From the NCBI GenBank assembly GCA_002699125.1, contig PABI01000030.1, positions 1-64,000 of the forward strand: a DNA stretch of 64,000 nucleotides, in the 5' to 3' direction. The position numbers and the translations under genes were made by a program. Below are positions 17,784 through 25,780 of this stretch, piece after piece. The notes beneath the pieces were generated by a model. It saw only the letters and a program-made list of their open reading frames with translations, was not told the DNA's origin and did no database searches. The stretch's first letter is position 1. The number at the start of each line of letters is the position of its first letter. Source of the stretch: Anaerolineaceae bacterium. Its GTDB lineage: Bacteria; Chloroflexota; Anaerolineae; Promineifilales; Promineifilaceae.

Positions 17784-17812
17784 TTACTAACGGCCGTAAC
17801 TCACATTGTCAA
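17784..17812 (-). promoter_or_regulatory. Promoter of the xpt-guaA operon with ACGGCCGT in its spacer
   Basis: On the minus strand TTGACA (17807-17812) and TAGTAA (17784-17789) are 17 bases apart. The spacer ends with ACGGCCGT (17790-17797), directly touching the -10. A protein or methylase reading the octamer could affect this promoter. Confidence 0.6.
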
Positions 17813-17964
17813 ACGAATAATATCTTATATCATCATGAACAGGCGAAAAAGAATTCTAAGAGGTTGAGATAATTTTCACAATTTCCTTGACGCCACCTTA
17901 AACCTATTTTATAATCAGCTAAACCGTTCAAAAAAAATTGAAAGTTGTGAACAAGGTGAATCTT

Positions 17965-18900
17965 ATGGTAACAAACATAGTGCAAGAAGGATTAGACGCC
18001 GTTGAAAAACAGCTGCGTGACATCGTCAACAGCGATGTAGACGTGCTGCAAGAGGCCGGCCTGCACATCATTAAATCCGGTGGCAAACGGCTGCGTCCCC
18101 AACTGGGCATCCTGGCTTATCTTGCGGCTGGTGGGCAAGATGTTGAGCGTGTCGTGCCTATGTCAGCCGCCATTGAGATGGTTCATACTGCTACCCTGGT
18201 TCATGACGACATCAATGACCACAGCCTGACCCGACGCGGGCAAATTACCGTGCATGCCCGCTGGGGCCGCACGTTTGCCTTGCTAGCGGGCGATTATCTC
18301 TTCACCAAAGTGTATGAGATGATGGCTCCTTACCCCTCTGAATACAACGTTATCATGGCAGACGCGACCACCAAACTGGTAGAGGGCGAGACGCTGCAGG
18401 CCGCCGCGGCTAAAGCGGGCAACATGGACCGTGAGACGTACAAATCAATCATCAGCCGTAAGACAGCCAGCTTGTTTGAAGCAGCCGCCCGTATGGGGGC
18501 CATGCTGGCCGATGCAGATGAAGATTTAGTAGAGTCATTGGCCACCTACGCCTACAATCTTGGCCTCACGTTTCAGATCATCGACGACATTTTGGACATC
18601 ATTGGCGACCCGGAAACCCTGGGCAAACCAGTCGGTACAGATATTGCTCAAAACCGGGGCGTAATGGCTGCACAAAATGGCGGTACGGCGGTAAAGGAAA
18701 CGGCCGTTGCCGAAATAGAAGATGATCCCATTGCCGTTATGATGGCCAATCTACGCGAATCTGGTGCCGTTGATGTTGCCCGGATGCAAGCAGAAGAAAC
18801 CGCTAAACGCGCCCGTGCTGCTTTGGTCAACGTTCCCTCCTCCCCGGCCAAAACTGAAATGGAAGCGTTGATTACGGCCGTTCTGCAACGACAAAATTAA
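17965..18900 (+). CDS. Polyprenyl synthetase (trans-isoprenyl diphosphate synthase)
   Basis: A 311-residue enzyme that extends allylic diphosphates with isopentenyl diphosphate, supplying the side chain of quinones or a lipid carrier. GGKRLRP is present. The first Asp-rich motif is LVHDDINDHSLTRRG (DDxxD, about 81-85) and the second is FQIIDDILDIIGD (about 207-211). The usual region after KPVGTD is altered: about 20 residues (AQNGGTAVKETAVAEIEDDP) appear inserted, partly encoded by an ACGGCCGT octamer. The ATG at 17965 has AAGGTG upstream and is preferred to TTG 17938. Product chain length cannot be read off. An intrinsic terminator follows. Confidence 0.9.
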   Translation: MVTNIVQEGLDAVEKQLRDIVNSDVDVLQEAGLHIIKSGGKRLRPQLGILAYLAAGGQDVERVVPMSAAIEMVHTATLVHDDINDHSLTRRGQITVHARWGRTFALLAGDYLFTKVYEMMAPYPSEYNVIMADATTKLVEGETLQAAAAKAGNMDRETYKSIISRKTASLFEAAARMGAMLADADEDLVESLATYAYNLGLTFQIIDDILDIIGDPETLGKPVGTDIAQNRGVMAAQNGGTAVKETAVAEIEDDPIAVMMANLRESGAVDVARMQAEETAKRARAALVNVPSSPAKTEMEALITAVLQRQN

Positions 18901-18930
18901 TCCTTTGCTAACCTACCTAACTTACAGAAA

Positions 18931-18961
18931 ACACCGGCTGGCGCAGCCGGTGTTTTTTTTT
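18931..18961 (+). terminator. Intrinsic terminator after the polyprenyl synthetase gene
   Basis: Stem ACACCGGCTG (18931-18940) pairs with CAGCCGGTGT (18944-18953), followed by an unbroken T run. This is a strong Rho-independent terminator. Confidence 0.92.
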
Positions 18962-19026
18962 GCCAAGCGTGCTAAATTTTCCTGCATAATAAAAATCTCA
19001 TAACTTTCTGCTATACTGCCCGACAG

Positions 19027-21135
19027 ATGAACGCAGACTATCGACTTTTGTCCAAAGCTAGCGGCGGGCTGGTAATTTCCTTGGCGCTCATTGTTTTTGT
19101 GGGTTGGCAGTTTAATCAACCTGCATTGACACGGCTTATACCAGGAGCACCGGCAGCAGCACCATTAACCGCGCTGCTATTATTTTTTCTTGGCGTTTCC
19201 CTCTCCCTACTAAATTACACCAATGCCACAACTTTTGCCTGGCGAAAACGAATTATACGGCTACTGGCGGGAACGGCCGTTATCATCGGCGTGTTCACCC
19301 TCATTCAATACCTGTTTGCCCTCAAGCCCACTCTGGAATTATGGCTTTATGGGGCAGCCGTGCAGCAAATGCAGCCCTCGTTTCCCGGACGGCCGTCGCC
19401 CCATACGGCCGTCAACAACGTCATCAGCGGGTTAGCCTTTATTGCCGCCACAATGCCCCAGCCCAAAGCACAACGATACACAACCATTCTTACCTTGGTT
19501 AGTGCCATTGTTCCCTGGATTGCTCTGTTTGGCTACGTTACTCTCACCAATCCACTTTACACCTTGCCCGGCGATCCCCAAATCGGCATGTCGCCGCTTA
19601 CGGCCGTAAGCTTTCTCTTTCTCGCCGTTGGCCTTCTGGCCTGGCAGCCAAGACAAGGCATCATCCACCTGTTTCGCTCAGATTCACCCGGCGGTCGCGT
19701 TGTCCGGCGACTGCTGCCGTTTACAATTTTGATCACAATATTATTTGGCTGGACGATTCAGGTGGGCGGCAACAGAGGGTGGTTTGATCCTTCTTCGGCA
19801 TTCGCCATTAGCTGGAGCCTGGGCAGCCTGGGCTTTATTGTCCTCATTATCCACCAGGGATTCAGCTTGCACCGCCAGTTTCAGGAAAGAAAACAGGCGG
19901 CAGAAGAAAGAGAACGGATGCTGCAAAAGCTGGAGAAAGAAGAAGAAAAGTCACGAACGTTGCTGGAGTCGGCCCCCGATGCATTGGTGATTGTCAATGA
20001 ACGCGGCAAAATTGTGATTGTTAACGAACAGGTAGAAAAATTATTTCAGTTTCAGCGGGAGGAGCTTATCGACCAGCCCGTGGAAATATTGCTGCCGGAA
20101 CGGTTTAAGTCGAGCCATCCACAATTTCGCCGCGACTATTTTGCCAGCCCGCATGCTCGTCCTATGGGAGCCGGGTTAGACTTATACGGCCGTCGCCGGG
20201 ATGGCCAAGAATTTCCGGTAGAAGTCAGTCTAAACGTTCTTAAAACGCCAGACGGCACCCTGGCACTGGCCACCATCCGCGACGTGACAGAGCAAAAGAT
20301 AGCGGCCAAAACGCTGCGCCAGTTCAACAGCAAGCTCGAAGAGCGTGCCAAACAGATGACCGCTGAACTGCGCGAACGCACCAAAGAAGTTGAAGAAACC
20401 AATGCTGAGCTTAAGCGTCATGCAGAAGCGCTTGAACAAAGCAACCTGGAGTTGCAGCAATTTGCCTACATTGCATCTCACGATCTGCAAACGCCGCTGC
20501 GCAGCATCAGTGGTTTTGTGCAGCTGCTCCAGCAAGAATACCATGAACAATTGGATGAACGCGCCAATGAATGGATCAACATCACGGTACAAAACACCTT
20601 ACGGATGCAAACGCTGATTCGAGATATTCTGGCTTATTCTCGCGTGGAATCACCCACAAACCCCATAGAGTCGGTCAATCTTAACGAAGTGGCTAATGAA
20701 GTCTGCGCCCTGGTGAAATATGAGATCGAAGATAAGCCTGCGGAAGTTACTGTTGATAAGTTACCCATTGTGTTAGGCAACCGAACGCACCTGATACTGC
20801 TCATGCAAAATCTAATTAGCAACGGCATAAAATATAATAATAAAGCGCTGCCCCAAATTCATGTAAGCGCCAAACAGAATACAAATGAATGGATCATAGC
20901 CATTCAAGACAATGGAATTGGTATCAGTCCCGATTATTTTTCAAAGGTTTTTGAGATATTTCGGCGCTTGCATACGCAAGAAGAATACCCAGGCAACGGA
21001 ATCGGGTTGGCAATTTGCCGCCGGGTCGTAGAACGACATGGGGGCAAAATATGGATCGAGTCTGATCCTGATCAAGGCAGTACTTTTTACTTTTCTTTGC
21101 CCAAAGAAGGAGGCGCTAATGGAACAAAGTCTTAG
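19027..21135 (+). CDS. Membrane sensor histidine kinase with PAS domain
   Basis: A 702-residue kinase. The N-terminal half has seven or so hydrophobic segments (about 12-290) as a membrane sensor. A coiled coil follows, then a PAS domain (about 315-425: LLESAPDALVIVNERGKIV, FPVEVSLNVL), a second coiled coil and the HisKA domain with IASHDLQTPLRSISGF (phospho-acceptor His about 485). The HATPase domain has the N box NLISNGIKYN, G1 DNGIGI and G2 GNGIGLAI. The HisKA form is that of the phytochrome-type or light/redox kinases that signal to Rcp1-like single-domain regulators, and such a regulator overlaps its 3' end. Confidence 0.93.
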   Translation: MNADYRLLSKASGGLVISLALIVFVGWQFNQPALTRLIPGAPAAAPLTALLLFFLGVSLSLLNYTNATTFAWRKRIIRLLAGTAVIIGVFTLIQYLFALKPTLELWLYGAAVQQMQPSFPGRPSPHTAVNNVISGLAFIAATMPQPKAQRYTTILTLVSAIVPWIALFGYVTLTNPLYTLPGDPQIGMSPLTAVSFLFLAVGLLAWQPRQGIIHLFRSDSPGGRVVRRLLPFTILITILFGWTIQVGGNRGWFDPSSAFAISWSLGSLGFIVLIIHQGFSLHRQFQERKQAAEERERMLQKLEKEEEKSRTLLESAPDALVIVNERGKIVIVNEQVEKLFQFQREELIDQPVEILLPERFKSSHPQFRRDYFASPHARPMGAGLDLYGRRRDGQEFPVEVSLNVLKTPDGTLALATIRDVTEQKIAAKTLRQFNSKLEERAKQMTAELRERTKEVEETNAELKRHAEALEQSNLELQQFAYIASHDLQTPLRSISGFVQLLQQEYHEQLDERANEWINITVQNTLRMQTLIRDILAYSRVESPTNPIESVNLNEVANEVCALVKYEIEDKPAEVTVDKLPIVLGNRTHLILLMQNLISNGIKYNNKALPQIHVSAKQNTNEWIIAIQDNGIGISPDYFSKVFEIFRRLHTQEEYPGNGIGLAICRRVVERHGGKIWIESDPDQGSTFYFSLPKEGGANGTKS

Positions 21136-21574
21136 CAAAACCAGATTTGCCGAGGTGTTACTGGTGGAAGACAATAAAGACGATGTGATCTTAACCCAGC
21201 AAGCCTTCAAACAATCTCGGGTGGCTATTCATCTACACAATGTTAAAAATGGGCTTGATTGTATGAACTTTCTGCGAAAAGAAGGGGATTACAAAGAGGC
21301 ACCAACACCGGACCTCATCTTGCTGGACCTAAATATGCCAATAATGGACGGCCGTGAGGTATTAGAAGCTATTTCCAAAGATGAAACGCTCAGCCACCTC
21401 CCCGTTGTCATCCTGACGACTTCTGAAGATGATAAGGACGTTTACAAAATGTACCAACTGCGCTGTAGCTCATACATTGTGAAACCCATTGACTTTACCC
21501 AATTCTTGCGGGTGGTTAAGGAATTAAGCGAATATTGGTTTACGGTCGTGGTGCTGCCACCGCTTGGGCAATGA
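21119..21574 (+). CDS. Single-domain response regulator (Rcp1-like)
   Basis: A 151-residue receiver without an output domain. Markers are the acidic pair in LLVEDNKDD, the phospho-acceptor in LILLDLNMP (Asp about 70), TTSEDD and the conserved Lys in YIVKPID. AAGGAGG lies before the ATG at 21119. The gene starts 17 bases inside the 3' end of the kinase gene, so the two are coupled and surely partners. Single-domain regulators of this kind act by protein-protein contact. It ends in a hydrophobic tail, WFTVVVLPPLGQ, slightly unusual for the family. Confidence 0.92.
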   Translation: MEQSLSKTRFAEVLLVEDNKDDVILTQQAFKQSRVAIHLHNVKNGLDCMNFLRKEGDYKEAPTPDLILLDLNMPIMDGREVLEAISKDETLSHLPVVILTTSEDDKDVYKMYQLRCSSYIVKPIDFTQFLRVVKELSEYWFTVVVLPPLGQ

Positions 21575-21586
21575 TTTTTTATCAAA

Positions 21587-22426
21587 ATGATGGATAAAGT
21601 TGTGCCGCTTACGGCCGTTCTCCCCCTCATCCAAAACAACCAGACCATCGCCCTGGGTGGCTTGACGATTTACCGCCGTCCCGTGGCTTTTGTCCGCGCC
21701 TTGCTGCAGCACCAGCCACGTCCTCAAAATTTAACCTTGCTGGCGTTTACCGCCGGACTGGCCAGCGACATGCTCGTGGGCGGCGGCTGCGTGCGCCAAA
21801 CGCGCTCCTGTTATTTTGGCCTGGAATCGTTTGGGTTGGCTCCCATGTTTACCAAAGCGGTGGAAAACGGCCGTCTAACCATCATCGAAGAAAGTGAAGC
21901 CAGCATTGCCTGCGGCCTGCGCGCCGCCGTGGGACAGCTTGGCTTCATGCCCAGCCGCGCCTGGCAGGGCACCGACCTGTTTAAAGTACGCCCTGACGTC
22001 AAAACCGTCGTCGATCCGTACAGCGGCGAAACGCTCACCGCCTTCCCCGCCATTCAGGTGGATGTGGCCATCATCCATGTGCTCAAAGCGGACCAGTCCG
22101 GCAATGCCATCCTGGGCGGCAATCCCACCATCGATGAAATGCTCACCCACGTGGCCAATACCGTTATTTTGACGGCCGAAGAGGTGGTCGAAAAATTAGA
22201 AGGCCCGGTAGATTTGTCGGGATTGCCGGTAACGGCCGTTTGCCACGTTCCCAACGGTGCCTGGCCCACTTCTTGCTATCCGGCCTACCCGCTCGACGGG
22301 GAAGAAATCCTGCGCTACATCGACGCCTGCCACAACGGCCAATTTGAGGATTATGCCAACAATGCTATTCGTCATTCCTTCGACCATGCTCAGGACCGGT
22401 CTGAGCGCAGCGGAGAATCCCTCTAA
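21587..22426 (+). CDS. CoA-transferase subunit A (glutaconate/IpdA type)
   Basis: A 279-residue family I CoA-transferase alpha subunit. Recognisable parts are IALGGLTIYRRPVAFVRALL, GGGCVRQTRSCYFGLESFG, ADQSGNAIL and VILTAEEVVE, and the surrounding pattern is that of GctA/IpdA-like enzymes. It pairs with the subunit B gene downstream, which should carry the catalytic Glu. The C-terminal tail (about HSFDHAQDRSERSGESL) is encoded by a family A intergenic repeat and probably replaced or extended the original end. The acyl-CoA substrate is not evident. Confidence 0.85.
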   Translation: MMDKVVPLTAVLPLIQNNQTIALGGLTIYRRPVAFVRALLQHQPRPQNLTLLAFTAGLASDMLVGGGCVRQTRSCYFGLESFGLAPMFTKAVENGRLTIIEESEASIACGLRAAVGQLGFMPSRAWQGTDLFKVRPDVKTVVDPYSGETLTAFPAIQVDVAIIHVLKADQSGNAILGGNPTIDEMLTHVANTVILTAEEVVEKLEGPVDLSGLPVTAVCHVPNGAWPTSCYPAYPLDGEEILRYIDACHNGQFEDYANNAIRHSFDHAQDRSERSGESL

Positions 22427-22545
22427 CCAACAACAGGCTAGATCCACATCTCGCCGCGAAACAATTACTCGATTAAGGCTTTAGAGATGCTTCGGAGGAT
22501 ACTTCGGCAAGCTCAGTACAGGCACACAGCATGACAATTCAACAG
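22373..22545. repeat. Intergenic repeat, family A, running into both flanking genes
   Basis: Starts with GTCATTCCTTCGACC inside the subunit A gene, includes CTGAGCGCAGCGGAGAATCC, and ends with ACTTCGGCAAGCTCAGTACA and TGACAATTCAAC. The ATGACAATTCAAC at its end serves as the annotated start of the subunit B gene; the identical string starts the frame at 52739. Confidence 0.65.
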
Positions 22546-23367
22546 GCCATGTATTCCATTGATGAACTGATTTGCGTTTGCATCAGCCGCCAGATTGAGG
22601 ATGGTGAACTGGTGGCCCAGGGCATGGCCACGCCGCTGGTGGCAGCCGGCTACCTGCTGGCCAAGCTGACCCACGCACCCAATCTTACCTTCATTTCGGC
22701 CATCGGCCAGACGTTTTGCCAGGATTGGGCGCCATTGGGTCTATCCACCGTGGAAGATTTGTGGCTCAAAAACGGTCTATTTGCCATCGATTTCGTTCGT
22801 GGCACCTGTGATTTTTTGCCGCGCTACCAGCCCAAAGAATTTTTCCGGCCGGGCCAGGTCGATCCGTTTGGCAATTTCAACAATGTTTTTATCGGCGGCA
22901 GCTACGAACAGCCCAGGCTGCGGCTGCCCGGCTCGGCCGGCATCGCCGACGTGACGGTCTACGAAGAGAACGTCTGCCTTTACGTGCCGCGGCATGGACG
23001 GCACACTTTTGTGCCAGAACTTGATTTCCGCAGCGGTTTAGGGCACGATGCAGCTCGCACCCACGGCAGCGGGCCACGCTACCTGGTGAGTGACTTGGGC
23101 CAGTTTGATTTTGCTGGGAAAAACGGCCGTCTCCGACTCACCACCCATCATCCCGGCGTCACCCCCAAACGCATCCAGGCCAAAACCGGCTTCTCCCTGG
23201 AAATCGCGCCTGACCTCCACGAAACAGAGCCACCCACCACCGAAGAGCTCAATCTCCTGCGCCAAAAAATCGACCCGCTGGGCATCCGCACCCTGGAAAC
23301 CTTACGCGGTGCCCACCGCAAAACCAAGCTCCGCCAAATCCTCGCGGCAGAAAAAGAAAGAAGATAG
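22531..23367 (+). CDS. CoA-transferase subunit B (glutaconate/IpdB type)
   Basis: A beta subunit of up to 278 residues. It shows SIDELICVCISRQIEDGELV, VAAGYLLAKLTHAPNL, DFVRGTCDF, GSYEQPRLRLPGSAGIADV, RSGLGHDAARTHGSGPRY and THHPGVTPKRIQAKTGF, the GctB/IpdB pattern. Together with subunit A it would move CoA between carboxylic acids or, like IpdAB, open a ring acyl-CoA. The first codons (MTIQQA) come from the end of a family A repeat. The in-frame ATG at 22549 may be the original start. It probably shares a transcript with subunit A. Confidence 0.85.
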   Translation: MTIQQAMYSIDELICVCISRQIEDGELVAQGMATPLVAAGYLLAKLTHAPNLTFISAIGQTFCQDWAPLGLSTVEDLWLKNGLFAIDFVRGTCDFLPRYQPKEFFRPGQVDPFGNFNNVFIGGSYEQPRLRLPGSAGIADVTVYEENVCLYVPRHGRHTFVPELDFRSGLGHDAARTHGSGPRYLVSDLGQFDFAGKNGRLRLTTHHPGVTPKRIQAKTGFSLEIAPDLHETEPPTTEELNLLRQKIDPLGIRTLETLRGAHRKTKLRQILAAEKERR

Positions 23368-23440
23368 GACGGAGATTTTCCTGATCACCCTGATTTTGAT
23401 CTGTTCAATCAGGAAAATCAGGGAGATCAGCGTCCAATTT
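23367..23440. repeat. Intergenic repeat, family B (CACCCTGATTTT type)
   Basis: Outer arms GGACGGAGAT / GATCAGCGTCC and inner arms TTTTCCTGAT / ATCAGGAAAA form an imperfect hairpin between the CoA-transferase and Clp-like genes. Relatives lie at 38568-38635 and 63248-63324. Confidence 0.6.
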
Positions 23441-23488
23441 TACATACTCCTTTGGCAAAACAAGGTCGAGCAATGTAACATTGCCGCC

Positions 23489-25696
23489 ATGAGCAACCTG
23501 AATCCAAACATCCCCACCTCTGAATTGGCCGGACTCATGACCACCGCTGCCGGCAAGTTGAACAGCTACCAGCTCAAGCTGCTGACGCCGCAGCTCCTTC
23601 TGCGCACCTTTTTGGATGAACCCAAATCGGTCGCCTGCCAAATTTTGCAGCAGCTTCAGCAGCAGCGCGGCTTTGATCTGGACGATCTGACGCGGCGGGT
23701 GGAGATGATGGCCCTTACCAACAAAGGCCGCAACGCCAAGTTCTACTTCACCGACGACTTTGGTAAAGACGTACCACTCGATGAAGAAATGCTGGTGGTC
23801 ATCGATGAAGGGCTGACGATGGCCCAATCGCGCGAAGAGTTGAAAGCCGGCTCCGGCCATGTATTGGCCGCGATGGCCCAGCATCCGGTGACGACATCGG
23901 CCGTTTTACAGCGCGTAGGGGTGAATCCAACGGCCGTCCTAACGCTGCTCAACGATGTGGCCCAGGACGGCACTCCCATCATTCACGATTTTGTCTCTCA
24001 AGCCAAAGAGGGCAACACCACGGTGGTGTATGAACGGCAAGAACTGCTGCGCGACCTCATCAGCCTGATTGCCCTGGTGCAAAACCGGCATGTCATTTTG
24101 GTCGGACCCGAAGGCGCGGGCAAGCAGACGTTGGGACAAAGCCTGGCGCAAACCATCGCCGAAGGCAACGGGTTCACCGACCTGCGCTCCCTGGTACAAA
24201 TCAGCGAAACGGCCCTGCTGGAAAATCCGCTGGCGGCGATGCGCGCCGGACTGCGCCGGGCCAGCGGCGGCGTGCTGCTGGTGCCCAACATCCAGCGCTT
24301 CTTCGCCGACAGGCTGCGTGCTCCTTTTCCCGAACAGGTAAACCGGGAGCTGCAAAAAGCGCTGCTGGGCAACGAGCAAATCATCATCGGCACAACCACG
24401 CCGGGAGATTACGAGCTGCTAAGCCAAAGCAATCTGATTCGCCAAAACACGCAGCGGCTGAACGTGCCACCGACCACCGTGAAGGAAACCATCTCCGTGC
24501 TGCACGCCCACCAGGAGCGGCTAAAAAGTGAGTACGACGTTGCAATTAACCTGGATTCCATGGAAACGGCCGCACAAATTGCCAGCCAATATATGAAAAC
24601 AATCGCCCTGCCCGCCGCCGCTGTGCAGCTGGCCGAACGCAGCTGCGCCCTGGTGCGCATCGCCTCCTCCAGTCCCGAGGTCGTCTATCCCGGCATCGCC
24701 CCGGACAATCAGCTCGATCCGGAAGATGTGATGGAAGCGGCGGCGCAAATGACCAACATTCCGGTGAGCAAACTCAACGAGGATGAGCGGGGCAAATACG
24801 CCAACATGGTGGAACATTTGCACACGCGGATCATTGGCCAGGAAACGGCAGTTCTCGCCGTAAGCCGCGCCGTAAAAACTGCCAGGGTTGGTTTGCGCGA
24901 TCCCAAACGGCCGATTGGCTCTTTCCTCTTTTTGGGGCCAAGCGGCGTGGGCAAATCGGAGCTGGCCAAGGCGCTGGCGGAGTTCATGTTTGGCTCAGAA
25001 GACGCGATGCTCACCCTGGACATGAGTGAATTTCAGGAGGAAGCCAGCGTCAATAAGCTGATTGGCGCGCCGCCCGGCTACGTCGGTTTTCAGGGGGGCG
25101 GGCAGCTAACCAATTTTGTGCGGGAACGGCCATACACCGTTGTCCTGTTTGATGAAGTAGAAAAAGCCAACGAGCGTGTTTTTGACGTGCTGCTGCAAGT
25201 GATGGAAGAGGGCCGCCTGACGGATAGCCAGGGGCGGCAAGCGACCTTCAGCGAAACGGTCGTCATCATGACCAGCAACCTGGGGGCACGCCACATGCTC
25301 GTGCCCTACATCGGCGAAACCGAGAAAAATTTGGTCATGGATGAAGTTCACCGCTTCTTCCGCCCTGAATTTCTCAACCGGCTGGATGAGATCATTCTGT
25401 TCCACCAACTCACGCCAGAGCAACTGGGGCTGATTCTGGATTTGCTGCTGAAGAAAGAGTTTAAGCTGGCGGCCAACCAAAACATTACGCTGACGCTGAC
25501 AGATGCCGCCAAGCAGTGGCTGCTGGCGCAAAACGATCAGCCGGAGTTTGGCGCCCGTCCGCTGCGGCGCATCATCGCCCGCCACCTGCGCGAGCCGCTG
25601 GCCAACTTTTTGTTGAGTCAGGCGGGGGCAACTGGTGGGGAAACGGCCGTTACCATTGATGCCGCCAACAACGAACTGGTTTTCAAAATGAACTAA
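23489..25696 (+). CDS. Clp/Hsp100-like AAA+ ATPase with degenerate first AAA domain
   Basis: A 735-residue two-AAA protein of the ClpA/B/C class. The N-terminal domain (about 1-160) is helical and double-Clp-N-like. The first AAA domain keeps a Walker A GPEGAGKQT (about 205-213) but its Walker B position reads VLLVPNIQ (about 260) instead of an acidic hhhhDE. The second AAA domain is intact, with GPSGVGKSE (about 482-490), PPGYVGF pore loop, Walker B VVLFDEVEKA and sensor FRPEFLNRLDEI, and it ends in a ClpB-type small domain. Hydrolysis probably depends on the second ring. Whether it unfolds proteins for ClpP or acts as a disaggregase is unclear. The start at 23489 has no clear Shine-Dalgarno. 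Confidence 0.85.
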   Translation: MSNLNPNIPTSELAGLMTTAAGKLNSYQLKLLTPQLLLRTFLDEPKSVACQILQQLQQQRGFDLDDLTRRVEMMALTNKGRNAKFYFTDDFGKDVPLDEEMLVVIDEGLTMAQSREELKAGSGHVLAAMAQHPVTTSAVLQRVGVNPTAVLTLLNDVAQDGTPIIHDFVSQAKEGNTTVVYERQELLRDLISLIALVQNRHVILVGPEGAGKQTLGQSLAQTIAEGNGFTDLRSLVQISETALLENPLAAMRAGLRRASGGVLLVPNIQRFFADRLRAPFPEQVNRELQKALLGNEQIIIGTTTPGDYELLSQSNLIRQNTQRLNVPPTTVKETISVLHAHQERLKSEYDVAINLDSMETAAQIASQYMKTIALPAAAVQLAERSCALVRIASSSPEVVYPGIAPDNQLDPEDVMEAAAQMTNIPVSKLNEDERGKYANMVEHLHTRIIGQETAVLAVSRAVKTARVGLRDPKRPIGSFLFLGPSGVGKSELAKALAEFMFGSEDAMLTLDMSEFQEEASVNKLIGAPPGYVGFQGGGQLTNFVRERPYTVVLFDEVEKANERVFDVLLQVMEEGRLTDSQGRQATFSETVVIMTSNLGARHMLVPYIGETEKNLVMDEVHRFFRPEFLNRLDEIILFHQLTPEQLGLILDLLLKKEFKLAANQNITLTLTDAAKQWLLAQNDQPEFGARPLRRIIARHLREPLANFLLSQAGATGGETAVTIDAANNELVFKMN

Positions 25697-25701
25697 CCAT
25701 T

Positions 25702-25762
25702 AGGACTGGCAGTCCTTAACCTCGAATTGGCTTGAACATGAGCAACCAGGACTGCCAGTCCT
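25702..25762. repeat. Intergenic repeat, family F (second copy)
   Basis: AGGACTGGCAGTCCT (25702-25716) and AGGACTGCCAGTCCT (25748-25762), with the same order and spacing as at 7356-7416. The middle parts differ, so only the palindromic ends are conserved. Confidence 0.75.
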
Positions 25763-25780
25763 CCGTTACAGGAGGGTTTC

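Noticed and set aside
17692-17964. Purine riboswitch in the xpt leader
   Set aside because: The expected three-way junction with conserved loop motifs is not present; the leader consists of AT-rich repeats.
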